From an uncultured Eubacteriales bacterium (GTDB lineage: Bacteria > Bacillota > Clostridia > TANB77 > CAG-508): a DNA stretch of 38,839 nt. A model generated the notes under the pieces. It was not told the origin of the DNA. It worked only from the letters and a program-made list of their open reading frames with translations, and did no database searches. How positions within the stretch are numbered: position 1 is the stretch's first letter; the number at the start of each line of letters is the position of its first letter. Positions 1 through 8,642 of this stretch are shown here, piece by piece. The stretch covers positions 1-38,839 of the forward strand of contig CASFHP010000015.1 in the NCBI GenBank assembly GCA_949294555.1, given 5' to 3'. Both the position numbers and the translations under genes were made by a program.

Positions 1-234
1 CAACAAGGTTAAGCTACATATATTTGTGAAGTACTGCGAAGCAGTCTTCACATGTGTGCGTCGAAATCTTTGATTTCGTTAACGCACGCTTTTCTTATAT
101 ATTACACACACTATTATTACCAATAATTATGTAAAACATAAGATTACAAAAATACTTTTAAGAACAAATGAATTCAAGAAAAATAAAAAGAAAATAATAG
201 ATATTTTAAGAAATGAAAAGAAAATCAGAATACA
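1..234. other. Non-coding stretch with two hairpins
   Basis: No credible gene is visible here. Two adjacent hairpins can be read. The first has arms 26-31 plus 33-37 and 41-51 (GTGAAG-T-ACTGC, loop GAA, GCAGTCTTCAC). The second has arms 62-68 and 72-78 (CGAAATC, loop TTT, GATTTCG) enclosed by GTGCG (56-60) and CGCAC (83-87). The rest is AT-rich and featureless up to the promoter at 235. The pair could be the 3' end of whatever precedes the window, or a relative of the structured repeats near 25-32 kb, but sequence similarity to those is weak. Confidence 0.5.
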
Positions 235-278
235 TTGACTTTAATTTGTCAAAATGATATAATTTACATGCATGTAAA
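235..278 (+). promoter_or_regulatory. Sigma-A-type promoter with a 16-bp palindrome at the start site
   Basis: The -35 box is TTGACT (235-240) and the -10 box is TATAAT (258-263), with a 17-nt spacer. A perfect 16-bp palindrome, TTTACATGCATGTAAA (263-278), begins at the last base of the -10 box and covers the expected start site, which is a classic place for a repressor operator. It would drive the glycosyltransferase pseudogene that starts about 107 nt further on. Confidence 0.75.
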
Positions 279-384
279 AAAACAGAACGAAAAAAAGAAA
301 AAAGTATATTGATTATGTATATTAAAAGGAGATGGGATATAAATAAAAATAGGAACAAAAACAAATAGAGAGGGGGGAAAAAAT

Positions 385-1040
385 ATGATTAGTGTAATTA
401 TACCAGCATATAACGAAGAAGAAAATATTAAAACGGTTATTGATATATGTAAAGCAAATAAGAAAGTTACAGAAATTATAGTAGTTAACAACTTAAGTAC
501 ATAAGTACAGACAAAACAGAAGAGATTGCACAAAAAGAAGGGGCAAAAGTTATTTTCTGTAACAAACAAGGAAAAGGATATGCTATGGAAGCAGGAATTG
601 AACAAGCACAGAATGAATGTATTGTATTTCTAGATGGAGACATTTCAGATTATTCAGATGATGTTATCTATAAATTAACAGAACCAATATTAGAAAGAAA
701 TGTAGATTTTGTAAAAGCCACTTTTGACAGAGAAGGTGGAAGAGTAACAGAATTAGTAGCAAAGCCTCTATTAAAATTATTGTTTCCAGATTTACAAAAA
801 TATTCCCAACCTTTAAGTGGAATGGTGGCAGGAAAAAAATCAGTATTTCAAAAAATAGAATTAGAAAAAGATTATGGGGTAGATATAGGAATATTATTAG
901 ATATGGTAAAGTTAAATGTAAATATAGAAGAAGTAAAAATAGGTAAGATAAAAAATGTATGCAAAAGTTGGAAAGCGTTAGAGAAAATGTCTACTGAAGT
1001 AATGAGAGCCATATTGAAAAGGACGAATATAGATGTTTGA
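385..1040 (+). pseudogene. Family 2 glycosyltransferase, broken by an 8-bp tandem duplication
   Basis: The gene begins at ATG 385 behind a GAGAGGGGGG ribosome binding site and reads MISVIIPAYNEEENIKTV, the start of a GT-A fold family 2 glycosyltransferase. After 39 codons it hits TAA at 502. The cause is visible: TAAGTACA occurs twice in tandem (494-501 and 502-509). Removing one copy restores a single frame through NLSTDKTEEIA, the nucleotide-sugar-binding DGD motif (FLDGDISDY) and on to the stop at 1040, giving about 215 residues. The closest families by motif are dolichyl-phosphate-mannose-synthase-like and glucosyl-3-phosphoglycerate-synthase-like enzymes; the substrate cannot be told. 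The second half alone could start at ATG 585 but would lack the donor-binding N-terminus. It may be a true pseudogene, a reversible slipped-strand variant or a sequencing error. Confidence 0.8.
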
Positions 1041-1075
1041 AAAATAGCAAACACATCAAGAATGTTTGCTATTTT
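1041..1075. terminator. Bidirectional terminator between convergent genes
   Basis: The arms AAAATAGCAAACA (1041-1053) and TGTTTGCTATTTT (1063-1075) form a 13-bp stem followed by a T run on the plus strand. It overlaps the stop codon of the minus-strand phosphatase gene, so it serves both directions. Confidence 0.8.
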
Positions 1076-1626
1076 TTTGAAAGAATATTAGAGGAATCAT
1101 ATTCCATAAAAGAGCAGTTATCTAATGAAATGTTTAAAAGTTTTCCATCTTTAGGAAAGCCGTTAAAGTAACAATTTGTAGCAATATGTACACCATTATG
1201 AGAAACTAACAAAAGTGTTTTTTCTGGATATGTTTTTATTAAAGTATCCAAATATGTATGAATTCTTTTGAAAAAATCTTGAATAGATTCTACATCTTTA
1301 TAATGATAATCTTTTGCATAATCCCAGAATAGGTTTTTATCATATTCGTTACCTTTTATACCTTCAAGACATCCAAAACCTCTTTCTAATAAAGCGTCAT
1401 TTGTAGTTAAGGGAATATGCCTATCTTGATTAATAATATTGGCAGTATGAAGGGCTCTATTAAGAGGAGAAGAGATGATATAATCAAAATGTGTAGAGCG
1501 TAATTTGTCTGCTAAAATATGTGCTTGTTTAATTCCAGTAGAATTTAAAGGAATATCAGAAGAACCTTGTAAACGATTTTGGATATTCCAATTAGTCTGA
1601 CCATGTCTAACAAAATATAGTTTCAT
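1069..1626 (-). CDS. Histidine phosphatase family protein (phosphoglycerate-mutase-like)
   Basis: This is a 185-residue soluble protein of the phosphoglycerate mutase/acid phosphatase superfamily. The N-terminal MKLYFVRHGQTNWN carries the RHG motif with the phospho-accepting histidine at residue 8. A second conserved arginine lies in SSPLNRALHTA, the acid glutamate in ERGFGCLEG, and the second catalytic histidine in LLVSHNGVH. The length fits CobC/PhoE-like broad phosphatases rather than a glycolytic mutase. It follows the glycosyltransferase gene on the minus strand by only 2 nt, with AAAGGAAG lying inside the end of that gene, so the two are co-transcribed and probably translationally coupled. 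The partner hints at a phosphorylated sugar or wall precursor as substrate, but the sequence does not fix it. Confidence 0.85.
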   Translation of the reverse strand: MKLYFVRHGQTNWNIQNRLQGSSDIPLNSTGIKQAHILADKLRSTHFDYIISSPLNRALHTANIINQDRHIPLTTNDALLERGFGCLEGIKGNEYDKNLFWDYAKDYHYKDVESIQDFFKRIHTYLDTLIKTYPEKTLLLVSHNGVHIATNCYFNGFPKDGKLLNISLDNCSFMEYDSSNILSKK

Positions 1627-1628
1627 TT

Positions 1629-2615
1629 TTAATAACTTCCTTTCATTAATTCTTGAAATTTATTGTAATAATATGTCTTAGATTGTAACATATTATCAGG
1701 CTTTACAGTAAAATCTTCTGTTTCATCTGGTACATAAATTTCATCAAATTTTTCTTTTAAAATATTTCGTACATAAGGTTTATTCTCAAAATCAGAATTT
1801 TCTAGTTCTGTTAAAATTAAAATTAATAATCTTAAATATCTTCTTTCACATTTTTGAATCAAATATGTATCTCCTAAATTTTTAAAGAAAGACATATAAT
1901 TGTCATAAGGTTCAAGTGCACCTAGACGTGATAAACTAAAAGGTTTATTCATAATGCTAGATTGACGTTGTACATAACCATATAAGGGAATATTAGAAAA
2001 TACGATTTTTTTGGCCTTATAAAATAATTTATAAGTAGTATGTTCATCTTCATAGATTTTTCCAACAGGATATTGAATTTCTTTAAAAAGTTTTGTTTTA
2101 TATAATTTATTACATGCAATAACAGAGTTTACACAAATATCTAAATTGTCATTATGTATTCGATTTAGAGCCTCTATAGAATTTAAAACTAAAAATGTAG
2201 AATCAGAAGAAGCTGGAAAAGTGTAACTTAGTAAATCTGTTTCACTAATTTTTATAAATTTACATTCTGCAATATCAGCATTGTTAGAAGTTAGTAAATG
2301 TAATAAATGTTCACAGAAATCAGGAGCAATAATATCATCTGCATCGATAAAACTTATATATTCGGATGAAGCAACTTCAATTCCTTTATTTCTTGAATAA
2401 GAAAGACCATGATTTTCTTGATGAATGACTTGGATGCGTTTATCACGTGAAGCATACTTATTACAAATTGCTAAAGAAGAATCAGTAGAACCGTCATTTA
2501 CTAATATAATTTCTAAATTTGTATAGGTTTGCTTTAAAATGCTGTCTAAGCAAAAAGGTAAGAACTTTTCTACATTATATATAGGTACTACAATACTAAT
2601 TTTTGGTAATTTCAT
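1629..2615 (-). CDS. Family 2 glycosyltransferase
   Basis: This 328-residue protein has the N-terminal GT2 core: KISIVVPIYNVEKFLPFCLDSIL, then LVNDGSTDSS (nucleotide-binding DGS) and FIDADD (the metal-binding DxD). Its C-terminal 120 residues have no motif I recognise. No membrane segment is evident, so it is likely cytoplasmic or peripheral and adds a sugar to an envelope polysaccharide or glycolipid. I chose ATG at 2615 because GGAGG sits 6 nt upstream; a longer reading to 2675 would overlap the promoter. It is the first gene of a two-gene minus-strand operon with the histidine phosphatase. Confidence 0.88.
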   Translation of the reverse strand: MKLPKISIVVPIYNVEKFLPFCLDSILKQTYTNLEIILVNDGSTDSSLAICNKYASRDKRIQVIHQENHGLSYSRNKGIEVASSEYISFIDADDIIAPDFCEHLLHLLTSNNADIAECKFIKISETDLLSYTFPASSDSTFLVLNSIEALNRIHNDNLDICVNSVIACNKLYKTKLFKEIQYPVGKIYEDEHTTYKLFYKAKKIVFSNIPLYGYVQRQSSIMNKPFSLSRLGALEPYDNYMSFFKNLGDTYLIQKCERRYLRLLILILTELENSDFENKPYVRNILKEKFDEIYVPDETEDFTVKPDNMLQSKTYYYNKFQELMKGSY

Positions 2616-2646
2616 AATAACCTCCATCTCATAGTTTTCATTAGAA

Positions 2647-2675
2647 AGTATATCATATAAAATGGAAGGAGGCAA
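2647..2675 (-). promoter_or_regulatory. Promoter of the glycosyltransferase/phosphatase operon
   Basis: Read on the minus strand, the -35 box is TTGCCT (2670-2675) and the -10 box is TATACT (2647-2652), with a 17-nt spacer. Transcription would start near 2640, giving a short leader before the ATG at 2615. Confidence 0.65.
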
Positions 2676-2758
2676 ATTACAATTTTAATCTTGAAGAATA
2701 AAGGCAGTTAATAACTTCCATGTGTAAATGAGAAATATCAAGAAAAAAAGAGAAATGC

Positions 2759-2787
2759 TTGAATTCTCTAAAAAAATATATTAAAAT
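2759..2787 (+). promoter_or_regulatory. Promoter of hslO
   Basis: TTGAAT (2759-2764) and TAAAAT (2782-2787) are separated by 17 nt, which predicts a start near 2794 and a leader of about 50 nt. Confidence 0.6.
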
Positions 2788-2842
2788 ATGTAAGATTTCG
2801 TTAAGAAATTTATACATATTATACTGGAAAGGGAGATAAATA

Positions 2843-3739
2843 ATGTCAGATAAAATAATAAAATTTTTAGCACATGAAGGAAGAATATCTGTTATATGTG
2901 CCAACACAACAGAAATGGTAGAAGAAGCAAGAAAAATACATGATATGAGCCCAGTCGTAACCGCTGCATTTGGTAGACTATTAACAATAACAGCCATTAT
3001 GGCAACAGAAATGAAAGGAAGTAAGGACAAGTTAACAGTGCAATTAAAAGGAAATGGACCAATCGGTGTCATGATTGCAACAGCGAATAATAAGCCAATT
3101 GTAAAAGGTTATGCAACAAATCCAGTAGTGGAAATGCCATTAAACGAAGATGGAAAATTAGATGTAGGTGGGGCTGTTGGACATGAAGGATTTATTAATG
3201 TTGTAAAAGATATTGGATTAAAAGACCCATATATTGGTATATCTCCGTTAGTATCAGGAGAAATAGCAGAAGATTTTGCAAACTATTTTGTAAATTCAGA
3301 GCAAAGGAATTCAGCAGCAGCATTAGGTGTTTTGGTAGATAAAAATGGTGTAAGAGCAAGTGGAGGATATTTGATTAATCCAATGCCAGATGCTACAGAA
3401 GCGGATATATCAACAGTAGAACAATCCATCTTTAAGGCTGGAGCAATGTCAAAAATGTTAGACCAAAATTTAACATTAGAAGAAATTGCAAAAAGAATAA
3501 CAGGAGACGAAAATGTTGAAATTATAGAAGATGATATCGTACCAGAATTTAAATGTGATTGTTCAAAAGAACATATGCAAGATGCTTTAATGACAATTGG
3601 CAAAGAAGAATTACAAGATATGATAGAAAAAGAGGGAAAGGCAGAATTGGTTTGTCATTTCTGTAATAAGAAATATGAATTTAACAAAGAAGAATTAGAA
3701 AATATATTAAGAAATATAGAAGAAAATAAAGCAGAATAA
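2843..3739 (+). CDS. hslO: Hsp33 redox-regulated chaperone
   Basis: Hsp33 is a cytoplasmic holdase chaperone switched on by oxidation of a C-terminal zinc site. At 298 residues this protein has the usual length. The zinc ligands are complete: CDC at residues 238-240 and CHFC at 271-274, the CxC-CxxC arrangement of the family. The N-terminal core starts SDKIIKFLAHEGRISVIC and contains the conserved GPIGVMIATAN and GGYLINPMPDA segments. The start is set by a GGAAAGGGAG site about 8 nt upstream. The gene has its own promoter and a terminator after it, so it appears monocistronic. Confidence 0.95.
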   Translation: MSDKIIKFLAHEGRISVICANTTEMVEEARKIHDMSPVVTAAFGRLLTITAIMATEMKGSKDKLTVQLKGNGPIGVMIATANNKPIVKGYATNPVVEMPLNEDGKLDVGGAVGHEGFINVVKDIGLKDPYIGISPLVSGEIAEDFANYFVNSEQRNSAAALGVLVDKNGVRASGGYLINPMPDATEADISTVEQSIFKAGAMSKMLDQNLTLEEIAKRITGDENVEIIEDDIVPEFKCDCSKEHMQDALMTIGKEELQDMIEKEGKAELVCHFCNKKYEFNKEELENILRNIEENKAE

Positions 3740-3770
3740 GAAAGAAACTGCAAAAATGATTTAATATCAA

Positions 3771-3839
3771 AAAAGGACAAATCTTATATAAAATAAAAAG
3801 GTTTGTCTTTTCCCTTTTAGCATATTTTGCTATTTTTTT
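3771..3839 (+). terminator. Terminator after hslO
   Basis: A 12-bp stem (arms 3771-3783 and 3800-3811, with two G-U pairs) is followed by a smaller hairpin TAGCA-TATTT-TGCTA (3818-3832) and seven T residues. Confidence 0.65.
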
Positions 3840-3841
3840 AA

Positions 3842-3870
3842 TTGACAAATTGCGTAAATGAAAATATAAT
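3842..3870 (+). promoter_or_regulatory. Full-consensus promoter of ppaC
   Basis: TTGACA (3842-3847) and TATAAT (3865-3870) are exact sigma-A consensus boxes with a 17-nt spacer, which predicts strong constitutive expression of the pyrophosphatase gene. Confidence 0.85.
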
Positions 3871-3915
3871 AAGTGAGAAATAAAGAAAAAAATCGAAATG
3901 AAGGAGAAATGAAAA

Positions 3916-4842
3916 ATGGAAAAAGAAGTATTTATATTTGGACACAAAAACCCAGACACAGACTCAATATGTGCAAGTTTAGTAAGTGAAAGACTAGATA
4001 AGAAAAATGGATGGAATTGCACAGTTGCAAAAAGATTAGGAAAAATTAATAAAGAAACACAATATGTATTAGATTATTTAAAATTAGAAGCACCAGAAAT
4101 GATAGATAAAGTAGAAGAAGGACAAGAAGTATGTTTAGTAGACCATAACGAATTTAATCAAAGTGTAGAAGGCATTGAAAATGCAAAAATTTTATCAGTA
4201 ACAGACCATCACAGAATAGCAAATTTTGAAACATCAGAACCTTTATACTATACAGCAAAACCATATGGATGTACATGTACGATTTTGTTTGAAGAATATA
4301 AAAGATTAGGACATGAAATTAGCAAAGAAGAAGCAATTTTAATGGCAAGCGCCATCATATCAGATACATTATTATTAAAATCTCCAACAACAACAGACTA
4401 TGATAAAAAAGCATTAGAAGAATTAGGAAAAATAGCAGAAATCAATATTGAAGAATATGGATTAGATATGTTAAAAGCAGGAACAGACTTAGGAGATTTC
4501 TCAGAAGCAGAATTAGTAAATTTAGACGCTAAAAATCTTGATAAAGATGGAAATAAATTTGTGATTGCACAAGTAAATACGGTTGATATTGAAGAAGTAT
4601 TAAAAAGACAAAAAGATTTAGAAAGTGCAATCAATAGCGAGATTGAGAAAAAAGGTTTAAAACTTTTTGTACTAGCAATAACAGATATCTTAAACAGTAA
4701 CTCAGAAATTATAGCTTTAGGAGATAGAACAGATGCTGTAGAAAAAGCATTTGATGTAAAATTAGAAAATAATAGAGCATTTTTACCAGGTGTTGTTTCA
4801 AGAAAGAAACAATTATTGCCAAATATTGATAAAAATATGTAA
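3916..4842 (+). CDS. ppaC: Manganese-dependent inorganic pyrophosphatase (family II)
   Basis: The enzyme hydrolyses pyrophosphate to orthophosphate in the cytoplasm, pulling biosynthetic reactions forward. The 308-residue protein matches the usual family II length. It belongs to the DHH phosphoesterases: GHKNPDTDS at residues 9-17 supplies metal ligands, CLVDHNE gives another aspartate, DHH lies at 97-99, and the C-terminal SRKKQ motif that binds substrate is present near residue 295. It has no CBS-domain insert, so it is the simple unregulated form. A perfect consensus promoter lies 46 nt upstream, and AAGGAG sets the start. Confidence 0.95.
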   Translation: MEKEVFIFGHKNPDTDSICASLVSERLDKKNGWNCTVAKRLGKINKETQYVLDYLKLEAPEMIDKVEEGQEVCLVDHNEFNQSVEGIENAKILSVTDHHRIANFETSEPLYYTAKPYGCTCTILFEEYKRLGHEISKEEAILMASAIISDTLLLKSPTTTDYDKKALEELGKIAEINIEEYGLDMLKAGTDLGDFSEAELVNLDAKNLDKDGNKFVIAQVNTVDIEEVLKRQKDLESAINSEIEKKGLKLFVLAITDILNSNSEIIALGDRTDAVEKAFDVKLENNRAFLPGVVSRKKQLLPNIDKNM

Positions 4843-4980
4843 GTGACGATTTTGGGGATGGAGTGATGATTTTGGGGACGGAGCAAAAAATCATCATTCT
4901 ATAATTTTTAAAATTATATCATAAATTAACTTTCATCAATGATGATTTTTTGCTCCGTCCCCAAAATCATCAATCCATCC
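4843..4980. repeat. 35-bp perfect inverted repeat (REP/MITE-like) between ppaC and smc
   Basis: The arms 4864-4898 and 4938-4972 are perfect reverse complements over 35 bp, centred on GGGGACGGAGC and GCTCCGTCCCC. The 39-nt spacer holds a smaller palindrome, ATAATTTTTAAAATTAT. The left end carries a second, imperfect direct copy of the arm start (GTGACGATTTTGGGGATGGAG, 4843-4863). The GTCCCC-type core resembles REP-like repeats mobilised by Y1 (RAYT) transposases, but no transposase is present. A single degenerate arm recurs at 16357. There is no T run, so it is not an ordinary terminator. Confidence 0.85.
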
Positions 4981-5013
4981 CATTTGACAAATCTAATAAA
5001 AGAGGAGATATAC

Positions 5014-8000
5014 ATGTATTTAAAAAGATTGGAATTACAAGGATTTAAGTCATTTGCAGATAAAACCGTGTTAGAATTTATGCCAGGAATTACCAGTGTT
5101 ATTGGACCTAATGGTTCTGGAAAAAGTAATATATCAGATGCTATCAGATGGGTATTAGGCGAGCAAAGTATGAAATCTCTAAGAGGTTCTAAATCGTTAG
5201 ACATCATCTTTGCAGGTACACAAAATAGAAAATCACTAGGTTTTGCAGAAGCTTCTTTGGTGTTTGATAATACAGATGGAACATTACCTATTGAATATAC
5301 AGAAGTTACGGTTACAAGAAAGATATATAGAAGTGGAGAAACGGGATATTATATCAATAAAGTACCATGCAGATTGAAAGATGTATTAGAACTTTTTATG
5401 GACACAGGTATTGGAAAAGATGGCTATTCTATTATTGGACAAGGAAAAATTGATGAGATTTTAAGTAATAAGTCAGAGGATAGAAGACATATTTTTGAAG
5501 AGGCAGCAGGTATTGTAAAATATAGAGTGAGAAAAGCTGAAAGTGAGAAAAAATTAGAACATACAAAATTAAATCTTCTAAGAATTAATGATATATTGCT
5601 AGAGATCGAAACCAATTTAGAGCCATTAAAAGAACAGTCAGAAAAGGCAAAGAAGTACTTAAATTTAAGAGAAGAATTAAAAAATATTGAAATTGGATTA
5701 TTTTTATACAATATAGAAAAATATAAAAAAGAGTTAGAAGATATTGTACAAGATGAAGAAGTGTATAAAAACCAATGTAATGATGAAGAAGGTAGATTAG
5801 AAAGAATTAAAGCCTTAAAAGAAGAATTAAAATCAGAAATTGATAATATTACAGAGTCTATCGAAGAAATGTCTAATTTAGGATTTGAAAGCAAAAAAGA
5901 AATCGAAATGTTAAATTCAGATATCAATGTTTCTAATACAAGAATTGAAAATAATAAACAAAATAAAGAGCGTTTTGAGAAAGAAATTGAAGAGTTATCT
6001 GCAAGGATAAAAGAACTAGAAGAGGAAAAAAAGCAAAAAGAAGAAAAGAAGGAAAACTTAAAACAGAATAAAGAAAAATTTGCAAAAGAATTAGAAGAAA
6101 AAGAAAACGAATTAGCAGAAATTACGAAAAAACTATCTAATAAAGAATTGGAAATAGAAGAGCATAAGAAAACAGTAGAAGAAAATACAGATAAAAAATA
6201 TGAGCTACAAGCAAGTATTAGTGAACAAGAGATTAATTATCAAAACTATCAAAAAAGACAAACACAAATCAAAAATGAGATAACAGGCAATATTTCTGAA
6301 TTAGATAGTACTAGAATGAAAAAAGAAGAAATTGCCAAGGAATTTTATGAAATTGAAAGTAAACGAAATAAAATCTTAACAGATTTAGAAGATGTCAACA
6401 AAGAAAAAGAAGAAGCAGACAGAAAAATCAAAGATTTCGATAGTAAAATCAATATGCTTTCAGGAGAAAAACGAATTAAGGAATCAAAATTAAAATTTTT
6501 AATTGAAACCGAAAAAGAAAAAGAGGGATATATTAAGAGTGTAAAAACTTTGTTAAAAGATTGTGAGACTACAAAAGAATTAGGAAAAGGTATGCATGGT
6601 GTTTTAGCAAATATTATAGAGGTTCCAGAAGAATATCAAACAGCCATTGAAATGTGTTTAGGTAGTAGCTTGCAAAATATAGTAACAGAAAATGAAGAAG
6701 ACGCCAAAAGATTAATAGAACATTTAAGAAAAAATAACTTAGGTAGAGCTTCTTTCTTGCCAATTACATCTGTAAGAGGAAAGAAACTTGAAAAAATCAA
6801 AGGCAAAAACAATGGAATTATTGGTATTGCCTCAGATTTAATTCAATATAGCAAAAAATATGAAAATATTATCCTAAATTTATTAGGAAGAACTGTGATT
6901 GTACAAGATATGGATACAGCCATTAGAGTTGCCAAAGACAATGGATATAGCTTTAGAATAATTACAGTAGATGGAGATGTGATTAATCCATCAGGGGCTA
7001 TCACAGGTGGTTCTGTTGCGAAAAAGACAGTTAACATTTTAGGTAGAGGAAGAGAAATAGAAAAACTACAAAAAGAAATTAAAAAGTTAGAAGAACAAAT
7101 ACAAAAATTAGAACAAGAAAAAGAAAATTATGAAACATCTATTCAAAATGTTTTAGAGACAGCCTCTAGCTTTGAAAGAGAATTACAGGAAATTGAAATT
7201 ACTTATGCAACAGGAAAAGAAAAGATAAATGCCATTGAAGACAATATTGGGCGAATTGAAACAAGATTAAATAAATTAAAAGAAGAAAGTAAAAAATTAG
7301 ATGAGCAAAAAGAGGAAAGTACAAAAAATAAAACAGCATTCCAAGAACAAATAGAAGCGATTAATGAAGAAAATGAGAAATTAAAGAAAATCATCACAGA
7401 GTTTGCAGAACTAAATAAAGATAACCAAAAATATGTAGATGATTTGAATTTTGATATTACCAATTTAAAAATTTCTGTATCTTCATTTGATGAAAGCGAA
7501 AGTTCAATAGAGGAACTACAAGAAAGAATTGATTCTGAGATTAACAGCACTAATAAGAGTATTGAAAATAAAAAAGTGCAAATTGAACAAATTACACAAG
7601 ATAATTTTAATTTGGAAAAATCAATTGAAGAAATCAAAGACAAAATTGAAAAAATCAAAGAAGAAGTAAAAAATAGTGGTTCTAAAATTGAAGAATTAAA
7701 AGAAAAAAGAACACAGAAAAATGAAAAATTAGCAGAACAAGAAGAAGAAATCAATAGTAAATTTAAGGTAATAGAAGATTTAAAAGCCCAGATTGTAAAA
7801 ATAGATGTCAAGAAAACCAAATTGGAAGAAGATATAAATAGTATTATTAATAAAATGTGGGAAGAATATGAACTTACGCCAAACAATGTTGTAGATTACC
7901 GAAAACCAGATAATGTACAATTGACACAGAAAAAAGTAAAAGATTTACGAACCGAAATTAGAGAATTAGGAAGTGTCAATGTTGATTCCATAGAAGAATA

Positions 8001-8562
8001 CAAAAACTTAAAAGATAGATATGACTTCATGTGTGAACAAAGAGTGGATTTAGAAAGCACAATGGCAAAATTAAGAAAAATTATAACAGACATGACAAGT
8101 ATTATGAAAGAACAATTTAAAGAAAAATTTGAACTAATCAATAAGAATTTTGCAGAAGTATTTAAAGAACTATTTGGTGGAGGAAATGCAAGTTTAACAT
8201 TAGAAGATAAAGATAATATCTTAGAATGTGGAATAGAAATAACTGTACAACCACCAGGAAAGAAACTACAAAATATGATGTTATTATCTGGAGGAGAAAA
8301 AGCTTTTACAGCCATTGCTTTATTATTTGCTATTTTGAAAATTAATCCAGCACCATTCTGTGTACTAGATGAGATAGAAGCAGCACTTGATGATGTCAAT
8401 GTTTATCGATATGCAGAATATTTAAAGAAATTTTCTAAAAATACACAGTTTTTAGTTATAACTCACAGAAAAGGAACCATGGAAGCGGCAGATACAGTTT
8501 ATGGAATTACCATGGAGGAAAATGGTATATCAAAATTGTTGTCAATGAAATTAAATAAATAA
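5014..8562 (+). CDS. smc: Chromosome segregation protein SMC
   Basis: SMC is the ATPase core of the bacterial condensin that compacts and segregates the chromosome with ScpA and ScpB. The 1182-residue protein shows the full architecture: Walker A GPNGSGKS at residues 31-38, a long N-terminal coiled coil rich in E and K, a hinge at about 525-680, a second coiled coil, the ABC signature LSGGEKA near 1091, and Walker B VLDEIEAALDD near 1115. I set the start at ATG 5014, behind AGAGGAG; the upstream in-frame ATG at 4939 lies inside the inverted repeat and would add 25 residues without family support. In many relatives smc sits with rnc and ftsY, but here it stands alone. Confidence 0.97.
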   Translation: MYLKRLELQGFKSFADKTVLEFMPGITSVIGPNGSGKSNISDAIRWVLGEQSMKSLRGSKSLDIIFAGTQNRKSLGFAEASLVFDNTDGTLPIEYTEVTVTRKIYRSGETGYYINKVPCRLKDVLELFMDTGIGKDGYSIIGQGKIDEILSNKSEDRRHIFEEAAGIVKYRVRKAESEKKLEHTKLNLLRINDILLEIETNLEPLKEQSEKAKKYLNLREELKNIEIGLFLYNIEKYKKELEDIVQDEEVYKNQCNDEEGRLERIKALKEELKSEIDNITESIEEMSNLGFESKKEIEMLNSDINVSNTRIENNKQNKERFEKEIEELSARIKELEEEKKQKEEKKENLKQNKEKFAKELEEKENELAEITKKLSNKELEIEEHKKTVEENTDKKYELQASISEQEINYQNYQKRQTQIKNEITGNISELDSTRMKKEEIAKEFYEIESKRNKILTDLEDVNKEKEEADRKIKDFDSKINMLSGEKRIKESKLKFLIETEKEKEGYIKSVKTLLKDCETTKELGKGMHGVLANIIEVPEEYQTAIEMCLGSSLQNIVTENEEDAKRLIEHLRKNNLGRASFLPITSVRGKKLEKIKGKNNGIIGIASDLIQYSKKYENIILNLLGRTVIVQDMDTAIRVAKDNGYSFRIITVDGDVINPSGAITGGSVAKKTVNILGRGREIEKLQKEIKKLEEQIQKLEQEKENYETSIQNVLETASSFERELQEIEITYATGKEKINAIEDNIGRIETRLNKLKEESKKLDEQKEESTKNKTAFQEQIEAINEENEKLKKIITEFAELNKDNQKYVDDLNFDITNLKISVSSFDESESSIEELQERIDSEINSTNKSIENKKVQIEQITQDNFNLEKSIEEIKDKIEKIKEEVKNSGSKIEELKEKRTQKNEKLAEQEEEINSKFKVIEDLKAQIVKIDVKKTKLEEDINSIINKMWEEYELTPNNVVDYRKPDNVQLTQKKVKDLRTEIRELGSVNVDSIEEYKNLKDRYDFMCEQRVDLESTMAKLRKIITDMTSIMKEQFKEKFELINKNFAEVFKELFGGGNASLTLEDKDNILECGIEITVQPPGKKLQNMMLLSGGEKAFTAIALLFAILKINPAPFCVLDEIEAALDDVNVYRYAEYLKKFSKNTQFLVITHRKGTMEAADTVYGITMEENGISKLLSMKLNK

Positions 8563-8573
8563 TTTTTAAAACA

Positions 8574-8603
8574 AAAACGCGAAGGTGGCAACCTTCGCGT
8601 TTT
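8574..8603 (+). terminator. Terminator after smc
   Basis: A perfect 13-bp GC-containing stem, AAAACGCGAAGGT (8574-8586) and ACCTTCGCGTTTT (8591-8603), with a GGCA tetraloop. Confidence 0.9.
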
Positions 8604-8642
8604 GGGATAAAGATAGATTAGTCAGAAACTAATATCTTTGAT

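Noticed and set aside
1..90. Fourth copy of the 120-nt structured repeat at the left edge
   Set aside because: Only a short string (GCGTCGA...AATCTTT) is shared; the hairpin order is similar but the arms do not correspond.
4984..5012. TTGACA at 4984 as the smc promoter
   Set aside because: The position 17 nt downstream reads GATATA and would put the start of the RNA after the start codon.
4939..5013. 25-residue N-terminal extension of SMC from ATG 4939
   Set aside because: It lies in the inverted repeat, has no ribosome binding site and no match to SMC N-termini; ATG 5014 has AGAGGAG upstream.
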